A DNA stretch of 20,827 nt, taken from NCBI GenBank assembly GCA_903825065.1, contig CAIJZG010000339.1, forward strand, positions 1 to 20,827. Direction: 5' to 3'. Of this stretch, positions 13,440 to 20,827 are shown one piece after another. Each line of letters begins with the position of its first letter. The first letter of the stretch is position 1. The notes below the pieces were generated by a model. It saw only the letters and a program-made list of their open reading frames with translations, did not search any database and was not told where the DNA came from. The translations under genes and the position numbers were made by a program. The stretch is from an uncultured Bacteroidota bacterium. Its GTDB lineage: Bacteria; Bacteroidota; Bacteroidia; Chitinophagales; Chitinophagaceae.

Positions 13440-15914
13440 TTGACTTATTCCATCCTAGATATAGCAAACATTATACATGCAAAACATGGAAATCTATTGG
13501 ATCAAGGGGTTGAATTTATTTTGATAGATAGCCGAAAGTTGATCTACCCAGAGAAATCGATTTTTTTTGCATTGAGTAGCAGTAGAAAGAACGGTCATTC
13601 ATTTATATCAGATCTATATGAAAAAGGAGTAAGAAATTTTGTTGTTCAAAATGGTTATTCTGTTTTAGCAAATGATGCAAATTATCTATTCGTAGAAAAT
13701 GTATTAGAAGCATTACAAACACTTGCTGCACATCATCGAACCAGTTTTAATAATTCAATACCAGTAATCGGTATTACAGGAAGTAATGGAAAAACTATTG
13801 TTAAAGAATGGTTGTTTCAATTATTACAGACAGATCATCATATTGTAAGAAGCCCTAGGAGTTATAATTCTCAAATAGGAGTTCCACTTAGTATTTGGCA
13901 AATGAACCAAACCCATACACTTGCAATTTTCGAAGCAGGTATTTCTACGATAAATGAGATGAATGCTTTGTGGAAAATGATAAGGCCTTCCATGGGTGTA
14001 TTTACTAGCATTGGACATTCTCATAATGAAGGGTTTGAAAACAGACTAGAAAAACTACATGAGAAATTACAGCTCTTTCGTTTAAGCGAACAAACAGTTG
14101 TTGCGATAAATGACATGACACATGCTGAATTGGAACTCGTTTATCAACAATTACCAAATGCATTTACTTGGAGCAGAAAAACAACTGCAAGTTTAAAAGT
14201 AATTAAGGAAGAACACTTGGCAAATAAAACTTGTATTACAGCTATTATATCTGGCAAAGAAGAGAAAATCACTATTCCTTTTTCTGATCCTATTTCCATC
14301 GACAATGCAAGTACTTGCTGGTGTGTTTTAAAACTAATGGGTTATAGTTCGGAAAAAGTACAAGCGCGGATGCAATTGCTTATTCCAGTAGAAATGAGGA
14401 TGCAATTAAAAACTGGAATTAATAATTGTTATATCATTAATGATAGCTATAGTAATGATTTATCATCACTATCATTAGCCCTTACTTACCTGAAACAACA
14501 AGCAGGGGATCAAAAGGCAACATTGATTTTATCAGATATTTTGCAATCTGGTTTTAATGATGCAGAATTGTATCAACAAGTTGCCTTAGAATTAATTCAC
14601 CAAAAAATTCACAGAATCATTGGTATAGGAACTAAGATTAGTTCCTGCAAAAATCAATTTTTGCAAGTTGGAATTGCTGGTGATTTCTATGATTCTACAG
14701 AGTCTTTTTTACAACAGTCAACGCATCATCTTTTTCAGAGCGAATACATTCTATTAAAAGGAGCGAGAATTTTTGAATTTGAAAGAATTAGTAAATGGCT
14801 CGAAAAACTGCAACACCAAACTGTGATGGAAATTAACCTCACAGCTATGTTGCATAACCTTAAATCTTATCAACAGAAACTCCGCCCTACAACCAAAGTG
14901 ATGGCGATGGTAAAAGCATTTAGTTACGGCAGTGGATCTGTGGAAGTTGCAAGATTATTGGAATTTCATAAAGTTGATTATCTCGCAGTGGCATATGCAG
15001 ATGAAGGTGTGGTATTGCGAAAAGCTGGTATTCGATTGCCGATTATGGTAATGAGCCCTGATGAAGCAAGTTTTGATTCATTATTAGAATATCACTTAGA
15101 ACCTGAACTTTTCTCTAATACTATTTTTAATTCTTTTGAACTATATATTCAAAAACAAGGCATCACTAATTTTCCTGTACATATCAAATTCAATACAGGA
15201 ATGAATCGATTAGGGTTTGAAGTAAGTGAAGCCACAACAATTTCAAGTAGGATAAAAACGAGTCATTGTTTTTTAGTAAAATCTGCATTTAGCCATTTGG
15301 CGGCAAGTGAATCTGAAGAAATGGATCCATTTACTTTAGAACAATCCATACTATTTAATACTGCTTGCCAGGAGTTATCTAAAGACTTAGGATATCAATT
15401 TATCAAACACCTTTCAAATACTGCTGCCATATTTAGAAAACCTGAAATGCAATATGATATGGTACGATTGGGAATTGGGCTTTATGGTGTGGATACAGCT
15501 AACCAGAAAGAGTTGTCATTACAAATTGTTGCTTCACTAAAATCTACTATTGCACAAATAAGAAATATATCAAAAAATGATACAATAGGCTATAATCGAA
15601 AAGGGAAGCTCATCCGGAACAGTATTATTGCAACTGTAAGAATCGGGTATGCTGATGGTTTCAATAGAAGACTTGGTAATGGCACAGTATCCATGTTTGT
15701 GAATGGGAAATTAGCTCCGGTAATTGGAAATGTGTGTATGGATATGACTATGATTGACATTACGGATATTCCGGGTGTGCTTGAAGGCGATCAGGTAGAG
15801 ATTTTTGGAAATAATCTTACCATACAGCAATTGGCTGCTTGGAGTGATACAATACCCTATGAAATCATGACTGGAATAAGTCAGCGTGTAAAACGTGTGT
15901 ATTTAGAAGAATAG
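13440..15914 (+). CDS. Bifunctional MurF ligase / alanine racemase fusion
   Basis: An 824-residue fusion of two peptidoglycan-precursor enzymes. Residues 1-455 are MurF (UDP-MurNAc-tripeptide:D-Ala-D-Ala ligase): the P-loop GITGSNGKT at 111-119, FEAGIS at 164-169, GHSHNEGFENR from 192, and NDSYSNDLSSL from 334. Residues about 462-824 are alanine racemase: PLP lysine K492 in MAMVKAFSYGSG, catalytic tyrosine Y737 in VRIGYADGF, plus FNTGMNRLGFE and NVCMDMTMID. One polypeptide thus makes D-alanine and adds the D-Ala-D-Ala dipeptide made from it; the Ddl ligase between these steps is elsewhere. This fusion is typical of Bacteroidota. The start is a TTG at 13440, 4 nt after the terC stop, and no other start gives the normal N-terminus. 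Confidence 0.94.
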   Translation: MTYSILDIANIIHAKHGNLLDQGVEFILIDSRKLIYPEKSIFFALSSSRKNGHSFISDLYEKGVRNFVVQNGYSVLANDANYLFVENVLEALQTLAAHHRTSFNNSIPVIGITGSNGKTIVKEWLFQLLQTDHHIVRSPRSYNSQIGVPLSIWQMNQTHTLAIFEAGISTINEMNALWKMIRPSMGVFTSIGHSHNEGFENRLEKLHEKLQLFRLSEQTVVAINDMTHAELELVYQQLPNAFTWSRKTTASLKVIKEEHLANKTCITAIISGKEEKITIPFSDPISIDNASTCWCVLKLMGYSSEKVQARMQLLIPVEMRMQLKTGINNCYIINDSYSNDLSSLSLALTYLKQQAGDQKATLILSDILQSGFNDAELYQQVALELIHQKIHRIIGIGTKISSCKNQFLQVGIAGDFYDSTESFLQQSTHHLFQSEYILLKGARIFEFERISKWLEKLQHQTVMEINLTAMLHNLKSYQQKLRPTTKVMAMVKAFSYGSGSVEVARLLEFHKVDYLAVAYADEGVVLRKAGIRLPIMVMSPDEASFDSLLEYHLEPELFSNTIFNSFELYIQKQGITNFPVHIKFNTGMNRLGFEVSEATTISSRIKTSHCFLVKSAFSHLAASESEEMDPFTLEQSILFNTACQELSKDLGYQFIKHLSNTAAIFRKPEMQYDMVRLGIGLYGVDTANQKELSLQIVASLKSTIAQIRNISKNDTIGYNRKGKLIRNSIIATVRIGYADGFNRRLGNGTVSMFVNGKLAPVIGNVCMDMTMIDITDIPGVLEGDQVEIFGNNLTIQQLAAWSDTIPYEIMTGISQRVKRVYLEE

Positions 15915-15921
15915 TTGCTTG

Positions 15922-15940
15922 TAGCGGGTTTTGCCCCCTA
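15922..15940 (+). terminator. Weak hairpin behind murF-alr
   Basis: TAGCGGG (15922-15928) and CCCCCTA (15934-15940) pair except for one C-C mismatch around a TTTTG loop, 7 nt after the stop codon. The T-run expected of an intrinsic terminator is missing (ATTTAAAAT follows), so this is a weak candidate. Confidence 0.3.
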
Positions 15941-15967
15941 ATTTAAAATATTTGGCTTTTTCTTCAT

Positions 15968-15995
15968 TTTTGACTTTTGACTATTGCCTTTTAAC
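15968..15995 (+). repeat. Four-copy heptamer tandem repeat
   Basis: Four 7-bp units in a row, TTTTGAC, TTTTGAC, TATTGCC and TTTTAAC, fill 28 bp just upstream of the lspA -7 box. The first two are identical; the others differ by two bases and one base. Copy-number change would alter the promoter region. Confidence 0.7.
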
Positions 15996-16007
15996 TTTCT
16001 ATATTTG
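15976..16007 (+). promoter_or_regulatory. lspA promoter
   Basis: TTTG (15976-15979), a 20-nt spacer and TATATTTG (16000-16007) match the Bacteroidota -33/-7 consensus. The -33 box is supplied by the second unit of the heptamer repeat. The predicted start of transcription is near 16012-16014, which leaves about 8-14 nt before the lspA start. Confidence 0.65.
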
Positions 16008-16020
16008 CCCACCTTAAATT

Positions 16021-16707
16021 TTGGAAGTGAAAGCTAGACAACTCATTTTAATCATACTCTTTATTATTGTTGCGGATCAAGCAATGAAATTTTATATCAA
16101 ACTGCACTATTTTTCAGGGGAAGAGCATTTAATCCTTGGTTTACATTGGGCACGTTTACATTTCGTGGAGAATGAAGGGATGGCCTGGGGATGGAAATTT
16201 GGTGGTGGATTCGGGAAAATTGCTCTAACCTTATTTCGTTTAGTGGCTGTTATCTGGGGTAGTTTCTTATTAAGAGATTTTATCAGAAAAAAATATCATA
16301 AAGGCTTTATTATCTGTGCGGCTATGATTTATGCAGGAGCATTAGGCAATTTGATAGATAGCATGTTTTATGGGATGATATTTGAAAATAGCGACAATTA
16401 TATACAGAATGTTGCCAAAATATTTCCTCATCTAGGGGGATATGCAGGTTTCTTGCATGGTAAAGTAGTTGACATGATGTATTTCCCATTAATAACTAAT
16501 GCACATTTTCCAAGTTGGATACCAATTTGGGGAGGAGAAGATTTCGAGTTTTTCCGTCCTGTATTTAACATTGCTGATGCATCAATATCTTGTGGTGTGA
16601 TTGTGATATTATTATTCCAGAACAGGTTTTTTGCAAAACCAATTGAAGCAATTCACCATACCGTGGAAACTCAGTCTGTGGTGGATGATCAGCACCAAAT
16701 TTCTTAA
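16021..16707 (+). CDS. lspA: Lipoprotein signal peptidase (signal peptidase II)
   Basis: An inner-membrane aspartyl protease that removes signal peptides from lipid-modified prolipoproteins. Family blocks are VADQAMKFYIK (18-28), FVENEGMAW (48-56), GALGNLIDS (106-114), the first catalytic aspartate D151 in GKVVDMMYF and the second, D186, in VFNIADASIS. At 228 residues it is longer than the about 165 of E. coli; the extra length is in the segments 115-147 and 155-178, as is usual in Bacteroidota. Two starts are possible: TTG at 16021 (MEVKARQ) or GTG at 16027 (MKARQLIL), and the second looks more like homologues. It converges on the lipoprotein gene with 13 nt between. That neighbour is itself a plausible substrate. 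Confidence 0.93.
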   Translation: MEVKARQLILIILFIIVADQAMKFYIKLHYFSGEEHLILGLHWARLHFVENEGMAWGWKFGGGFGKIALTLFRLVAVIWGSFLLRDFIRKKYHKGFIICAAMIYAGALGNLIDSMFYGMIFENSDNYIQNVAKIFPHLGGYAGFLHGKVVDMMYFPLITNAHFPSWIPIWGGEDFEFFRPVFNIADASISCGVIVILLFQNRFFAKPIEAIHHTVETQSVVDDQHQIS

Positions 16708-16720
16708 AAATGCTAAGTGT

Positions 16721-17755
16721 TTATTTAATACTCCAATGAAGTAGAGGAATATTTTCTGTTTTCCCATTTGGAAGGTTAATCACTTGATCTATAAGACCTA
16801 CTCCTTTGGCGTAATAAGCTAAGCCATCCATTTCTTTAGTAAAAGTTGTAGAGCCAGTTTCTTCAAACATGAGTTCCCTTTTTACTACAATAACATTCTG
16901 AAAAGTATTGCCAGCAACGGTATGCGATTGGTTGACTCCCATTATTGTAAATACATCTTTAGCAGTTCCTGTTTTGCTAACCAAGCCCCAGGCTGCACCA
17001 AAACTTACGCCAATTGTAGGAGATTCCCAGGTTGTAGTAACTGGCATATTATCCTTTAGATAAATGTATTCTATAAAATTGTCGACTTTGTCGTAAACAA
17101 AAGTATAATCAAAATCAAGTGTGCCAAATTCGTAATAATCGTGCGTTTGCTTAGAAAAATAAAAAGTATCTAATAAGGAAGTAGCATATTGTAAGTATAC
17201 TTTCCCATTATATGGAATCGATGGAGGAGTTACCGTAACATTAAAGCTGTCAATTTTTGCACCAGAGGTACTCAAAAGTGATGGAATGTATTGAAATGTC
17301 CAAGTGGAGGCACTGGTATTCGGTAAATAATCAATTCCTGCAATCGCAGTAATTGAAAAACCACAACCTTGTACATTACTATTAATTAAAAAAGTACTGA
17401 CGTTTGGGAGTAATGGTTGCCCATATCCATTCAATTTAATAGTAGTAGGTCCGGTAACTGATGTATATCCAGAATCTATAAACCACATCCCATTTACTGT
17501 ATCAGAAGTGAAATAGTATTTCCCGGTAGTAGTAAAATTTACATGTATTAAAACATAGCTGCTATCTGTTAAAGTAGAATCAGTTCTGTATACCCCATGT
17601 ATTTCTGCTTTGGTACAGTTACCAAGGGAATCTTGTAATGAGTATATAGCATTTCCTTGTATTCTAGGGTTTTCCAAGCTGTACTCTTTTTTACAAGAGA
17701 AGCATGCAAATACCAGAAGAATAATAAAGAAACGATTTTGATTTACTCTCTTCAT
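16721..17755 (-). CDS. Putative lipoprotein of unknown function
   Basis: A 344-residue protein with a type II signal peptide: MKRVNQNRFFIILLVFACFSC, lipidated cysteine C21, followed by KKEYSLE. The lysine and glutamate right after the cysteine recall, but do not fully match, the surface-export signals of Bacteroidota lipoproteins. The mature part is serine-, threonine- and tyrosine-rich and looks like β-strand throughout. The N-terminal half (to about 137) holds LGNCTKAEIHGVY and NVQGCGFSITAI, with two cysteines that could pair; the C-terminal half contains VSFGAAWGLVSKTG and YYAKGVGLIDQVI, the pattern of secreted Bacteroidota domains in which a 'YAKGVG' strand ends a sheet. I recognise no characterised family. 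It lies 39 nt downstream of the D-lactate dehydrogenase gene on the same strand and could share its transcript. Confidence 0.78.
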   Translation of the reverse strand: MKRVNQNRFFIILLVFACFSCKKEYSLENPRIQGNAIYSLQDSLGNCTKAEIHGVYRTDSTLTDSSYVLIHVNFTTTGKYYFTSDTVNGMWFIDSGYTSVTGPTTIKLNGYGQPLLPNVSTFLINSNVQGCGFSITAIAGIDYLPNTSASTWTFQYIPSLLSTSGAKIDSFNVTVTPPSIPYNGKVYLQYATSLLDTFYFSKQTHDYYEFGTLDFDYTFVYDKVDNFIEYIYLKDNMPVTTTWESPTIGVSFGAAWGLVSKTGTAKDVFTIMGVNQSHTVAGNTFQNVIVVKRELMFEETGSTTFTKEMDGLAYYAKGVGLIDQVINLPNGKTENIPLLHWSIK

Positions 17756-17794
17756 AATGATTGAGGTTACCGTGCTACGAATATCAGATAAATT

Positions 17795-18790
17795 CTATGC
17801 CAAAAACGCAGCTTTGTTATCTAAATTTCCTTTTTCAAGAAAATCTTGGATATTCTTTAACGTAGTAGTGGAGATCTGACTCAATGCATCTTCGGTAAAA
17901 AAAGCTTGGTGTGCTGTAATTAGCACATTGGGGAAACTCATTAATCGCTGAATTAAATCGTCCTGAATAATATCTGATGATAGATCACGGAAAAACAATT
18001 TTTCCTCCTGTTCATATACATCGATTCCTAAATAACCAATTTGGCCTGATTTCAAAGCTTGTATTACCGCTTTAGTGTCTATTAATCCACCCCTGCTTGT
18101 ATTTAACAGCATCACTCCTTTTTTCATCATAGCGATAGTGCTGTCGTTGATAATATGTTTTGTTTGATCATTTAAAGGGCAATGAAGTGATATGATATCA
18201 CATTCCAAAACTTCTTGAAGGGGCTTGAATTCTACACCTATGGCTTCCAGATCCCGGTTTGCTATTATATCAAATGCAGAAACTTTACATCCAAAACCCA
18301 ACATGATTTTACAAAATGCCTTACCAATATTTCCAGTGCCAACTACACCAACGCTTTTATTATGCACATCAAATCCGAGTAAACCATGCAGTGAGAAGTT
18401 CTGTTCCCGAACCCGATTATAGGCTTTATGGGTTTTGCGGTTCAAGGTAAGTAACATGGCTACCGCATGTTCTGCAACAGCTTCGGGGGAGTATGCAGGA
18501 ACTCGGCAAACCTTAATTCCATTGCGTTTAGCTGCTTCTAAATCCACATTATTAAAACCGGCACACCTTAATGCGATGATTTTTACGCCCTGTAAAGCAA
18601 GTAGGTCGATTACTTCTGAAGTAAGTTTATCATTTACAAAAACACAGACCGCTTCCGCATTTTCTGCTAGCGCAGCAGTTTTCTTAGTGAGAGCCGATTC
18701 AAAATAAACTAATTCGAACCCAAAATCGTCTTTGTAAAGGTTGAAAAACTGAATATCGTAAGGCTGAGTAGAAAAGAATACAACTTTCAT
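17795..18790 (-). CDS. ldhA: D-2-hydroxyacid dehydrogenase, D-lactate dehydrogenase-like
   Basis: A 331-residue NAD-dependent cytoplasmic dehydrogenase, the usual length for fermentative D-lactate dehydrogenase (pyruvate to D-lactate). The N-terminus MKVVFFSTQPYD is typical. The Rossmann motif GTGNIG is at 151-156. The catalytic triad of the family is present with matching spacing: R233 in NTSRGGLID, E262 in DVYEQEEKLFF, H294 in ITAHQAF, with D257 as the usual helper. The DVYEQEEKLFF segment and the AGFNNVDL block (77-84) are closer to LdhA than to phosphoglycerate or glyoxylate enzymes, but substrate choice in this superfamily is not certain from sequence. It is divergent from ileS over a 99-nt gap. 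Its -7 box ends 4 nt before the ATG. Confidence 0.9.
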   Translation of the reverse strand: MKVVFFSTQPYDIQFFNLYKDDFGFELVYFESALTKKTAALAENAEAVCVFVNDKLTSEVIDLLALQGVKIIALRCAGFNNVDLEAAKRNGIKVCRVPAYSPEAVAEHAVAMLLTLNRKTHKAYNRVREQNFSLHGLLGFDVHNKSVGVVGTGNIGKAFCKIMLGFGCKVSAFDIIANRDLEAIGVEFKPLQEVLECDIISLHCPLNDQTKHIINDSTIAMMKKGVMLLNTSRGGLIDTKAVIQALKSGQIGYLGIDVYEQEEKLFFRDLSSDIIQDDLIQRLMSFPNVLITAHQAFFTEDALSQISTTTLKNIQDFLEKGNLDNKAAFLA

Positions 18791-18794
18791 CCCT

Positions 18795-18802
18795 CAAAGA
18801 TA
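18795..18802 (-). promoter_or_regulatory. -7 box of the D-lactate dehydrogenase promoter
   Basis: On the minus strand TATCTTTG (18802 to 18795) is an exact TAnnTTTG, 4 nt from the ATG at 18790, so transcription should begin at or beside the start codon. The TTTTG upstream is too close (12 nt) to be a normal -33 box. Confidence 0.5.
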
Positions 18803-18844
18803 GAAAACCAAGTTCAAAACAGGGGTTTTCTGTTTGCAGTTTCG

Positions 18845-18852
18845 TACCTTTG
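18845..18852 (+). promoter_or_regulatory. -7 box of the ileS promoter
   Basis: TACCTTTG matches TAnnTTTG exactly, 37 nt before the ileS ATG. A good -33 TTTG is not found at 17-23 nt upstream. The predicted transcript would begin within or just before the dyad at 18853-18873. Confidence 0.5.
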
Positions 18853-18873
18853 CCAACCTTAAAAATAGGTTGG
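18853..18873 (+). promoter_or_regulatory. Dyad in the ileS leader
   Basis: CCAACCT (18853-18859) and AGGTTGG (18867-18873) pair perfectly over 7 bp around a TAAAAAT loop. It lies directly after the -7 box, so it may be an operator over the start point or a 5' hairpin. No T-box features are present. Confidence 0.45.
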
Positions 18874-18889
18874 TAAAGTGTTTTAGCGT

Positions 18890-20827
18890 ATGAAGTATCC
18901 CGAATTCTCTGGTTTAAACCTGCCCAAAATTGAGCAGGAAATATTGGCAAAGTGGCAGCAAACTGAGGCTTTTGAAAAAAGTATTTCTCTACGTGAAGGG
19001 AGAACTCCCTTTGTTTTTTATGAAGGTCCGCCTAGTGCTAATGGTATGCCCGGCATACACCACGTTATTTCCAGAACCTTGAAAGATATGGTTTGCCGGT
19101 ATAAAACAATGCAAGGTTTTCAGGTAAAACGTAAAGGTGGTTGGGATACTCATGGCCTGCCAGTAGAATTAGGGGTAGAGAAAGAATTAGGCATTACTAA
19201 AGAAGATATCGGGAAAAAGATAACTGTAGAAGAGTATAATCTAAAATGCCGCGAAGCTGTTTTGCGATACAAGGATAAGTGGGATGAGCTTACCACAAAA
19301 ATGGGCTATTGGGTTGACTTAAATGATCCCTATGTTACATTCGAAAACAATTATATAGAAACACTTTGGTGGATTTTAAGCGAATTATATAAGAAAGGGT
19401 TATTGTATCAAAGTGTAAGTATACAACCGTATTCTCCAGCAGCAGGTACCGGATTAAGTTCGCACGAATTAAATCAACCTGGAACTTATAAAGATGTTAA
19501 AGACACATCTGCTGTTGCCATGTTTAAAGCTGTGAAAAGCAATAAAACGCAATTCTTATTTGATGCAGCTGCTAGTGAAGAAGTTTATTTTATGGCATGG
19601 ACAACCACCCCTTGGACCCTACCTTCTAACCTTGGATTAACAGTTGGCGAAAACATAGATTATGTGTTGGTTAACACCTTCAATCCTTATACTTCTTTGC
19701 CAGTAAATTTAGTTTTGGCAAAAGTATTAGTGGGTAAATATTTTAAAGCGGAAGGCGAGAATGGTGATTTTGAAAACTATACTGCTGAAAATAAATTATT
19801 GCCTTGGGAAATCATCGCTGAATTTAAAGGCAAACAAATTGAAGAGAGTACTTACGAACAATTACTTGCTTACAATGCAAACTCAATAGCTGTAATTGAA
19901 GCAAATAGTCCGGGTGCAAAACCTTTCCGTGTCATAGTAGGCGATTTTGTTACCACAGAAGATGGAACTGGTATCGTACATACAGCACCTGCATTTGGTG
20001 CGGATGATTATAAAGTAGGAAAGAAATTTAATATCGGAATTCTTACGATGGTAGATCGTCAGGGTAAATTCCTGGAGGGATTGGGAGAATTTAGTAACAG
20101 GTATGTAAAAAATTATAAAGACGAAGCCGATTATCAAGACGTGAACGTAGATATCTGCGTGAAGTTGAAAAAAGAAAATCGTGCATTTAAAGTAGAGAAA
20201 TACGAACATAGCTATCCACATTGTTGGAGAACGGATAAACCCATTCTTTACTATCCTTTAGATGCTTGGTTTATTAAAACTACTGCAGTTAAGGATAGAA
20301 TGGTAGAGTTGAATAAGACCATTAATTGGAAACCAAAATCAACAGGTGAAGGCCGCTTTGGTAACTGGTTAGAGAATATGGTGGATTGGAATTTGAGTCG
20401 TAGTAGATACTGGGGAACACCTTTGCCAATTTGGAGAACAGAAGAGGCTGATGAGGAAATATGCATTGGTTCTATCGAGGAACTGAATGCAGGTATCAGA
20501 AAAGCGAATGAAGTGTTAGGTGCTGATGTAAACAAACATTATTTGCATGAGGGTATTTTGGATCTGCATAAACCTTTTGTGGACAAGATATATTTTATCA
20601 GGAATGGCCGTCGTTTCAACCGGACACCCGAACTGATTGATGTCTGGTTCGACAGTGGTTCCATGCCCTTTGCCCAATTGCACTATCCGTTTGAAAACAG
20701 TGATGTGTTCAATACCATGTTTCCGGCTGATTTTATTGCCGAAGGAGTTGATCAGACCAGGGGCTGGTTTTATACGCTTCATGCAATTGCAACGCTTATT
20801 TTTGATAAACCAGCGTATAAAAACCTG
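18890..20827 (+). CDS. ileS: Isoleucyl-tRNA synthetase, N-terminal 646 residues
   Basis: The frame from the ATG at 18890 is open to the window edge. It charges tRNA-Ile with isoleucine. The start (MKYPEFSGLNLPKIEQEILAK in part) leads into YEGPPSANGMPGIHH, where the class I HIGH signature reads G55-I-H-H58. Next are GWDTHGLPVE, the editing-domain blocks TTPWTLPSN (239-247) and GTGIVHTAPAFGADD (359-373), then NWLENMVDWNLSRSRYWGTP, DVWFDSG (584-590) and the GVDQTRGWFYTLH region near 618-630. The KMSKS loop, anticodon domain and C-terminus lie to the right; Bacteroidota enzymes of this type run to about 1,100 residues. The swapped signature puts it with the IleRS2-like variants. Expression starts from the box at 18845. 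Confidence 0.96.
   Translation, partial: MKYPEFSGLNLPKIEQEILAKWQQTEAFEKSISLREGRTPFVFYEGPPSANGMPGIHHVISRTLKDMVCRYKTMQGFQVKRKGGWDTHGLPVELGVEKELGITKEDIGKKITVEEYNLKCREAVLRYKDKWDELTTKMGYWVDLNDPYVTFENNYIETLWWILSELYKKGLLYQSVSIQPYSPAAGTGLSSHELNQPGTYKDVKDTSAVAMFKAVKSNKTQFLFDAAASEEVYFMAWTTTPWTLPSNLGLTVGENIDYVLVNTFNPYTSLPVNLVLAKVLVGKYFKAEGENGDFENYTAENKLLPWEIIAEFKGKQIEESTYEQLLAYNANSIAVIEANSPGAKPFRVIVGDFVTTEDGTGIVHTAPAFGADDYKVGKKFNIGILTMVDRQGKFLEGLGEFSNRYVKNYKDEADYQDVNVDICVKLKKENRAFKVEKYEHSYPHCWRTDKPILYYPLDAWFIKTTAVKDRMVELNKTINWKPKSTGEGRFGNWLENMVDWNLSRSRYWGTPLPIWRTEEADEEICIGSIEELNAGIRKANEVLGADVNKHYLHEGILDLHKPFVDKIYFIRNGRRFNRTPELIDVWFDSGSMPFAQLHYPFENSDVFNTMFPADFIAEGVDQTRGWFYTLHAIATLIFDKPAYKNL

Noticed and set aside
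18435..18707. Plus-strand frames opposite the D-lactate dehydrogenase gene
   Set aside because: They are complements of a gene with intact catalytic residues and show no independent features.
1..20827. Mobile elements, CRISPR arrays, tRNA genes, toxin-antitoxin or defence genes
   Set aside because: No transposase, integrase, spaced direct repeats, cloverleaf or known defence domain was found on either strand; the window is filled by housekeeping and catabolic genes of even composition.

Overview
The window reads as an AT-rich chromosomal segment of a Bacteroidota bacterium, most likely of the Chitinophagaceae or a close relative. The support is gliding-type gldF/gldG genes, a fused murF-alr gene, an acpP-fabF-rnc gene order, a DUF6807 protein, a Bacteroidota-style isoleucyl-tRNA synthetase, and several promoters of the TTTG / TAnnTTTG type in place of -35/-10 boxes. 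Starts are preceded by A-rich leaders rather than Shine-Dalgarno sequences. The genus is inferred, not shown.

Left edge (1-3372): the end of a sugar-acid catabolic locus. A YhcH/YiaL-family gene (cut by the window edge) diverges from a three-gene operon: KDPG/KHG aldolase, an ExuT-like hexuronate/aldonate transporter, and a secreted DUF6807 protein of unknown function. The dehydratase, kinase and regulator expected for such a pathway are not in view and may lie to the left.

3373-7274: a small YcxB-like membrane protein with its own promoter, a convergent GNAT acetyltransferase, the acpP-fabF-rnc cluster (fatty-acid synthesis plus RNase III) ending in an unlisted 34-residue membrane ORF, and a convergent methylmalonyl-CoA epimerase whose stop codon overlaps that ORF's stop.

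7275-9500: a compact iscS-iscU-iscA iron-sulfur assembly operon closed by a strong terminator, which also faces a convergent gene for a small exported lysine- and proline-rich protein.

9862-16707: gldF-gldG (ABC permease and auxiliary subunit of gliding motility), then terC (metal-ion exporter family) followed after 4 nt by the murF-alr fusion (peptidoglycan precursor synthesis), then lspA (signal peptidase II) with a good promoter embedded in a heptamer repeat.

16721-20827: on the minus strand a D-lactate dehydrogenase-like gene followed by an orphan lipoprotein gene; divergently on the plus strand the first 646 codons of ileS, running off the end.

Most of the window is housekeeping. I see no CRISPR array, tRNA, rRNA, insertion sequence, phage or defence genes, and no clear new multi-gene system. 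No gene-free stretch exceeds 300 bases. The best leads are the GxHH-type signature of IleS (possible high intrinsic mupirocin resistance), three genes whose -7 box lies about 4 nt from the start codon (possible leaderless mRNAs), the 34-residue ORF behind rnc, the 13-bp hairpin between acpP and fabF, the heptamer repeat before lspA, and the role of the DUF6807 protein.
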